A stretch of 18,909 bases of DNA. It comes from Actinophytocola sp045807065. GTDB lineage: Bacteria; Actinomycetota; Actinomycetes; Mycobacteriales; Pseudonocardiaceae. Below the pieces are notes generated by a model, which did no database searches, was not told the DNA's origin, and saw nothing but the letters and a program-made list of their open reading frames with translations. The stretch lies in NCBI RefSeq assembly GCF_045807065.1, contig NZ_JBJMIE010000355.1:1-18909 (forward strand), in the 5' to 3' direction. Below, one piece after another: positions 15,187 to 18,909 of this stretch (position 1 is its first letter; every line of letters starts with the position of its first letter). Position numbers and translations under genes: made by a program.

Positions 15187-15873
15187 GTGCGACATGATCG
15201 TGCGGTGTTACGCCGTGCCCTGCCTGTCCTGCCCCTTCTGCTGCTCGTGGCCCTGACCGGCTGCCAGAACTTACCGTTGGGCACCCAGCCCTCCTCGGTC
15301 GCGCCGCCGCCGGCGACTCTGCCGCCGGGTGCGTTGGCGGACCAGCTGGCGGCGTTGCAGATCGCCGTGGAGGACACCGGTGCCCACTACAAACGTGAGG
15401 ACTGGCTGGAGGACTGGGCCCGTTCCGGCGAGTGCACGACCAGGGAGACCGTGCTCAAGCAGCAGGGCCAGAACGTGGTGGTGAACGACAGGTGCGCCCC
15501 GACGTCCGGCACCTGGGTCAGCAGCTACGACGGCGTGACCGTGACGAATCCGAGCAAGTTGGACATCGACCACGTCGTGCCGCTCGCGGAGGTCGCCCGC
15601 TCCGGGCCGGTCGTCAACGGCCTGCGCCAACGTCCCGGCGACTGGCCGGTGGAGCAGCGGCACGCGTACGCCAACGACATCGAGGGCCTGGTCGCGGTCA
15701 CGGCCTCCAGCAACAGGAGCAAGGGCGACGACGACCCCGCCAAGTGGCTGCCGGCCCTGGACCACTGCGGCTACATCGCCCGTTGGCTCCACATGAAGAC
15801 CAAGTACAAGCTGTCCGTGGACCAGCAGGAACACGACGCGATCGCGCAGGTTATCAGCACCTGTCCCGCCTGA
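15187..15873 (+). CDS. Predicted lipoprotein with an HNH/DUF1524-type nuclease domain
   Basis: 228 aa from GTG 15187; an in-frame GTG at 15205 (six residues later) is an equally good start, and neither has a clear ribosome site. Residues 1-25 form a lipoprotein signal with the lipobox LTGC (Cys26), then a Pro-rich stretch (about 36-48). The domain at about 60-228 carries KLDIDHVVPLAEVARSG (124-140, Asp128-His129 metal/base pair) and YANDIEGLVAVTASSNRSKGD (161-181), the order found in HNH/GmrSD C-terminal (DUF1524-like) nucleases. Four Cys (83, 103, 194, 226) may pair outside the membrane. It would be held on the outer face of the membrane, where DNA uptake, defence or nutrient DNA breakdown are possible roles. 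The gene stops 1 nt before the end of the convergent gene. Confidence 0.83.
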   Translation: MRHDRAVLRRALPVLPLLLLVALTGCQNLPLGTQPSSVAPPPATLPPGALADQLAALQIAVEDTGAHYKREDWLEDWARSGECTTRETVLKQQGQNVVVNDRCAPTSGTWVSSYDGVTVTNPSKLDIDHVVPLAEVARSGPVVNGLRQRPGDWPVEQRHAYANDIEGLVAVTASSNRSKGDDDPAKWLPALDHCGYIARWLHMKTKYKLSVDQQEHDAIAQVISTCPA

Positions 15874-15874
15874 G

Positions 15875-17914
15875 CTACGGGTTGACCAGGGGCGAGAAGC
15901 CGGCGTGCACGTCCGGGTCGGCGGCCGTGACGTACATCTCCGACGGCGGCCCGAGGTCGACGTAGCCGGTGGTCTGGTACTCGAGGACGGCCGGGCAGGT
16001 GGCGCCACCGATCTCGACACGCGTGTCGGCCACGAGCCGCGCGGTCCTGACCTCGTACACCTTCACGGGGATCGAGATCTTCTTGAACGTGACGTCCGTG
16101 TAGCCGAGCACGCTCAACGTGGACTCGTACGGGCAGGTCCGCACGGGTGCGCCCATCTCGGCAGCGCCGGCACAGACGACGACGACGGCGTCCGCGGCGT
16201 CGGTGGCCTTCCACTCGGGTGGCAGCCGGTCGGTGTACTCGTTGTTGCCGAAGAACAGGGCGCGGTTGGGCCGGGTCGCACCGTAGGCGACGGCGCCGCT
16301 GTAGGGGGCCGGGCTGGTGCAGTATGCGGGCTGCTCGCCGGCGGTGGACGTGAGCAGCTGGCGGACGTTTGCCAGCTCGATCGCCTGCGTCGCCTTGGTG
16401 ACGCCCGCCGTGGCGCGCGGCGCGAGGTCGTGGTCGGGGTACTCGTCGAGGAGCTGCTGGTACCGCTCGCGGGCGAGTGACCAGTTGTTGGCGGCCATGA
16501 GGTCGTCCCCGCACTCGACGATGGCCTTGGGCGCGATCCGCGGCACGACGTCGGCGGTCCGGTCGAGGACGGTCTTGTCACGGCGTTCGCGGGGTTCGCG
16601 GGGTTCGCGGCCGAGCCGGTCGGTGATCTCCTTGGTGTCACAGGCATCGTCGGTCGGGAGCCGGCCGAGGAAGCGGTCGAGGGTGGTGCCGACCATCTTC
16701 TCGTGCCCGGGCAGTTCGCTGAGAACCGTCCGCATGGCGGCCATCCCGGCCGGGAGCTTGGCGGCGTCGCCGTCCAGCGCCGCGTCGAGGTCGGTGGTGG
16801 CCTGCCGGAGCAGATCGCAGGCGCGGGCGGTGCCGTCCTGCTCGGCGGCGAGCGGCGCGTTGGCGATGCGGTGACCGAGCCACCGGCCGTCGAGCGCGTG
16901 CGTCGCCTTGCCGCAGTCGCCTGCCTGACGCGCGTCGGCGACGTCCTGCTCGATCCGACCGGCGTCGAACCGCAGGAACCCGACGACCAACAGGACGGGC
17001 AACGCCACCGCGAGCGCGACGAGCCGCTGTCTGCGCGCCGCCCCGGGAACCGGGGGCTCCGCCTGCTTCCCGGCGAGCCACCACCCGTGCGCGACGACCG
17101 CCACCCACCACCCGAGGACGACGATCTCCAGCCAGAGCTCCTGGAACACGGTGACCAGAAGAACGACGAGCACGACGGTGACCACCCCGGCACCGACGGC
17201 CAGCAAACGCTTGCCGAGCATCCCGTAACCGACCCCGAAGAGCGACCCGTTCGCGACGGCCACGGCGAGGGGGTCGCGGGGCGGGGTCGGTTTCCCGGGT
17301 TTCTTCGGCTTGCTGATAGGGATGGTGTCGAACTCGAAGTCCGGCGCGGGTGCCGAGGGGAACTGCGGGATGGGCCCGGAAGCCGGACCGACCTCGAACG
17401 CCGGCTGAAGCGTCGGCTGGTCCGGGAGACCGGGTTGGGTGGCGGCCTCGGACGTCGGCGTGGCAGTGGTCTCGGATGCGGGCGTGACAGCGACTTCTGA
17501 CGCGGTGGCAGCCTCTTCCGGACTTGGGTCGGGCACATCTTCTGGCCCGGGTGGGCCAGTCGGCTCGGGTTGGCTGGGCCGGGCTTCGGCCTCTGCGGTG
17601 GCTGGTCCGGGTGCCGGGGTGGGCTCGGCGTGAGTGGCTGACTCGGCCGGTTGCGCCGGAGTGCTTGCCGCTTCTGGGGATGTCGGTGGGGTGGGAGTGG
17701 CGTCTGCGGTTGGGGGTTGTTCCGTGGTGGCGGACTCAGCCGGGTGTTGCGGCTCGGTGCTTGGGATTGGTTCTGCCGAGGAAGGGAGCGGTGCCTGTGC
17801 GGGAGTGCTTGCCGTTTCCGGGGATGCCGGTGCGGGGGGAGTGGCGTCCGTGGACGGGGGTTCTTCCGCGGGCCTCGGATTTGGCTCCGGCGCAGCTTGG
17901 GGTGGGTGGTCCAT
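15875..17914 (-). CDS. Hypothetical membrane protein: Pro/Ala/Thr-rich N-terminus, three helices, outer domain
   Basis: 679 aa, ATG at 17914 with a strong GAGGAAGGG 5 nt upstream; the frame stays open further up to 18079 but without a better start. Residues 1-195 are a low-complexity Pro/Ala/Thr/Glu segment with an internal repeat. Helices lie at about 237-257, 261-281 and 298-314 (a WW-rich loop between the last two). The outer part, 315-679, begins with FDAGRIEQDVADARQAGDCG and has a helical TPR-like stretch (NWSLARERYQQLLDEYPDHD). It ends in a Cys-containing domain with FFGNNEYTDRLPPEWKATDAAD and a beta-rich VKVYEVRTARLVADTRVE. Such TPR-plus-C-terminal proteins are scattered in actinomycetes without a known role. 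It follows the response regulator gene on the same strand after 233 nt. No function assigned. Confidence 0.8.
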   Translation of the reverse strand: MDHPPQAAPEPNPRPAEEPPSTDATPPAPASPETASTPAQAPLPSSAEPIPSTEPQHPAESATTEQPPTADATPTPPTSPEAASTPAQPAESATHAEPTPAPGPATAEAEARPSQPEPTGPPGPEDVPDPSPEEAATASEVAVTPASETTATPTSEAATQPGLPDQPTLQPAFEVGPASGPIPQFPSAPAPDFEFDTIPISKPKKPGKPTPPRDPLAVAVANGSLFGVGYGMLGKRLLAVGAGVVTVVLVVLLVTVFQELWLEIVVLGWWVAVVAHGWWLAGKQAEPPVPGAARRQRLVALAVALPVLLVVGFLRFDAGRIEQDVADARQAGDCGKATHALDGRWLGHRIANAPLAAEQDGTARACDLLRQATTDLDAALDGDAAKLPAGMAAMRTVLSELPGHEKMVGTTLDRFLGRLPTDDACDTKEITDRLGREPREPRERRDKTVLDRTADVVPRIAPKAIVECGDDLMAANNWSLARERYQQLLDEYPDHDLAPRATAGVTKATQAIELANVRQLLTSTAGEQPAYCTSPAPYSGAVAYGATRPNRALFFGNNEYTDRLPPEWKATDAADAVVVVCAGAAEMGAPVRTCPYESTLSVLGYTDVTFKKISIPVKVYEVRTARLVADTRVEIGGATCPAVLEYQTTGYVDLGPPSEMYVTAADPDVHAGFSPLVNP
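16586..16610. repeat. 9-bp tandem repeat inside the hypothetical membrane protein gene
   Basis: Unit TTCGCGGGG at 16586-16594 and 16595-16603, plus 7 nt of a third copy. It encodes Arg-Glu-Pro repeats (REPREPRERR), keeping the frame, so copy number could vary without a frameshift. Confidence 0.85.
17658..17868. repeat. Pair of 67-bp imperfect direct repeats in the low-complexity coding region
   Basis: 17658-17724 and 17802-17868 line up base for base, offset by 144 bp (48 codons). They encode the near-identical phrases TDATPPAPASPETASTPAQ and ADATPTPPTSPEAASTPAQ in the N-terminal tail of the hypothetical membrane protein, so the tail grew by duplication. Confidence 0.8.
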
Positions 17915-18147
17915 GAGGTCCCTTCCTCGGGAAGCCGGCGCGGGTCGAGGCACATTGTGGGGCATTGTCACCGGGAGGGGTCCCGGATTGGGTGAAAACA
18001 TGGTGGGAACGGAATCCGCGACACGTCCTGCCGGGCGGACCGGCGGCGTCGGCGTCCTGGTCACGACGATCGTCGCCAATGGGTCGTCCGGGGCGATTCC
18101 GTTGCGGGGGACGTAACCCGGACATCGCCGCCGTGGTGTCGCCGGTC
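17915..18147. other. 233-nt gap between response regulator and hypothetical gene
   Basis: Longest non-coding stretch in the window. On the minus strand it should contain the promoter of the 679-aa protein gene. I see only a weak GTCCGGG...CCCGGAC inverted repeat with a long loop just after the regulator stop, and no convincing -35/-10 pair or RNA structure. Confidence 0.4.
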
Positions 18148-18798
18148 CTACCGCCGGCCCTCCAGGTAGTGCAGCACCGCGGTGACGCGCCGGTCGGCGC
18201 GGTCGTCCGGGGCCAGGTCGAGTTTGGCGAAGATGTTGCGGATGTGCTTGCTCACCGCGCCTTCCGTGACGAACAGTCGCTCGGCGATCGCGGTGTTCCC
18301 CAGTCCCTCGGCCATCAGTGCCAGCACGTCGTGCTCGCGCGGGGTGAGGCGCTCCAGCCGGTTGTCCGGGCGGTTCCTGGCCAGCAGCTGGGCGACGACC
18401 TCGGGGTCGATGGCCGTGCCGCCGCCGGCGACGCGGTGCAACGCGTCCATGAACTCCTGGACCCGCCCCACGCGTTCCTTCAGCAGGTAACCGAGGCGCT
18501 GGCCGCCGCTCGCGAGCAGGTCCGTCGCGAACGCCTGCTCCACATAGGCCGACAGCACGAGCACGGCGAGCCCCGGCTGGCGCCGCCTGGCCTCCACGGC
18601 CGCGACGATGCCCTCGTCGGTGTGGGTCGGTGGCATCCGGACGTCCACAATGGCCACGTCCGGCTCGTGCTTGCCCACCGCCTCCAGGAAGTCGGTGGGG
18701 TTGCTCGCGGTGGCGACGACGTCGAGGCCTTCCGCACGCAGCAACAGCGCGAGTCCTTCGCGCAGCAGGAGGTCGTCCTCGGCGATCACGATCCGCAT
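18148..18798 (-). CDS. NarL/FixJ-type response regulator
   Basis: 216 aa. The receiver domain (1-120) has the acid pair Asp8-Asp9, phosphate acceptor Asp52 (VDVRMPP), Ser83 (VLSAY) and Lys107. The C-terminal LuxR-type helix-turn-helix lies at about 150-195 (LTPREHDVLALMAEG, then VTEGAVSKHIRNIFAKLDL). All key residues are in place, so phosphorylation-controlled DNA binding is expected. The ATG at 18798 lies inside the end of the sensor kinase gene upstream (13-nt overlap), so kinase and regulator are one transcript. No target is evident; nearby genes are candidates only by position. Confidence 0.95.
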   Translation of the reverse strand: MRIVIAEDDLLLREGLALLLRAEGLDVVATASNPTDFLEAVGKHEPDVAIVDVRMPPTHTDEGIVAAVEARRRQPGLAVLVLSAYVEQAFATDLLASGGQRLGYLLKERVGRVQEFMDALHRVAGGGTAIDPEVVAQLLARNRPDNRLERLTPREHDVLALMAEGLGNTAIAERLFVTEGAVSKHIRNIFAKLDLAPDDRADRRVTAVLHYLEGRR

Positions 18799-18909
18799 GG
18801 CAGGGTCACCCTCAGGGTCGTCGGGCCGCCGGCGGGGCTCGTCAGCGCGAAGGTGCCGTCGTGCGCCTCGACTCTGTGGCGGATGCCGGCGATACCGGAC
18901 CCGGCGTCC
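18786..18909 (-). CDS. Sensor histidine kinase, C-terminal end only
   Basis: Only the last 40 codons and the stop are in the window; the gene continues past base 18909. The residues DAGSGIAGIRHRVEAHDG and the ending PAGGPTTLRVTLP match the G-box and final strands of the ATPase domain in NarX/DesK-type (HisKA_3) kinases, where G-x-GL/I-x-G-x-x-x-R-V is followed by GGTT. The TGA at 18786-18788 lies 11-13 nt into the response regulator gene, so the pair is translationally coupled. Confidence 0.85.
   Translation of the reverse strand, partial: DAGSGIAGIRHRVEAHDGTFALTSPAGGPTTLRVTLPCGS

Noticed and set aside
17915..18079. Longer start for the 679-aa membrane protein (55 extra residues)
   Set aside because: ATG 17914 has a strong GAGGAAGGG at good spacing; the extension is Pro-rich and lacks a ribosome site.
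1..18909. CRISPR array, tRNA/rRNA genes, insertion sequences or phage genes
   Set aside because: No regularly spaced repeats, no tRNA-like cloverleaf with CCA-type end, no transposase or integrase motifs and no terminal inverted repeats were found on reading either strand.

Overview
This is an 18.9 kb stretch of high-GC chromosome. The G/C-rich third codon positions, frequent GTG/TTG starts, a Methyltransf_19 (DUF574) methyltransferase, an EgtD-fold methyltransferase, and NarL/LuxR two-component and TetR genes point to a filamentous actinomycete. The Pseudonocardiales (Amycolatopsis/Lentzea/Saccharothrix-like) are the most likely order, but that is inferred from gene style and not proven. I see no rRNA, tRNA, CRISPR array, insertion sequence or phage gene. 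No stretch over 300 bases lacks a gene; the longest gap is 233 nt (17915-18147).

Left part (1-7171, mostly + strand). The window opens inside a sodium:solute symporter (SSS) permease, closed by a perfect 17-bp terminator hairpin. Next is an EgtD/Methyltransf_33-type methyltransferase, tail-to-tail with a TetR repressor. The repressor is divergent from a two-gene ABC exporter operon. The shared 88-nt intergenic region holds two related operator-like sites. The two ABC half-transporters form a textbook asymmetric heterodimer: the first has a degenerate ATP site and the second a catalytic one. A 31-codon reading frame joins them through ATGA overlaps at both ends. A GC-rich hairpin closes the operon.

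Middle (7271-15152). A small Pro-rich membrane protein converges, across a shared hairpin, on a minus-strand operon. That operon reads, in transcription order, cytochrome P450, secreted alpha/beta hydrolase, GGDEF-EAL protein and MMPL/RND exporter. The first three genes are nearly fused (9-nt gap, then a 4-nt GTGA overlap); the exporter follows after 79 nt. Both the GGDEF and EAL active sites are destroyed, so the protein should be a pseudoenzyme or receptor, not a c-di-GMP enzyme. Divergent from the P450 lies a Methyltransf_19 methyltransferase, and between them is a perfect 16-bp palindrome. The set looks like a small tailoring/export module (oxidise, methylate, hydrolyse outside, export) with a built-in signalling pseudoenzyme. 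No scaffold-making enzyme is visible here.

Right part (15187-18909). A predicted lipoprotein with an HNH/DUF1524-type nuclease domain ends 1 nt from the end of a 679-aa protein. That protein has a Pro/Ala/Thr-rich cytoplasmic tail, three membrane segments and a Cys-containing outer domain. Last come a NarL-type response regulator and the C-terminal end of its sensor kinase, which overlap by 13 nt.
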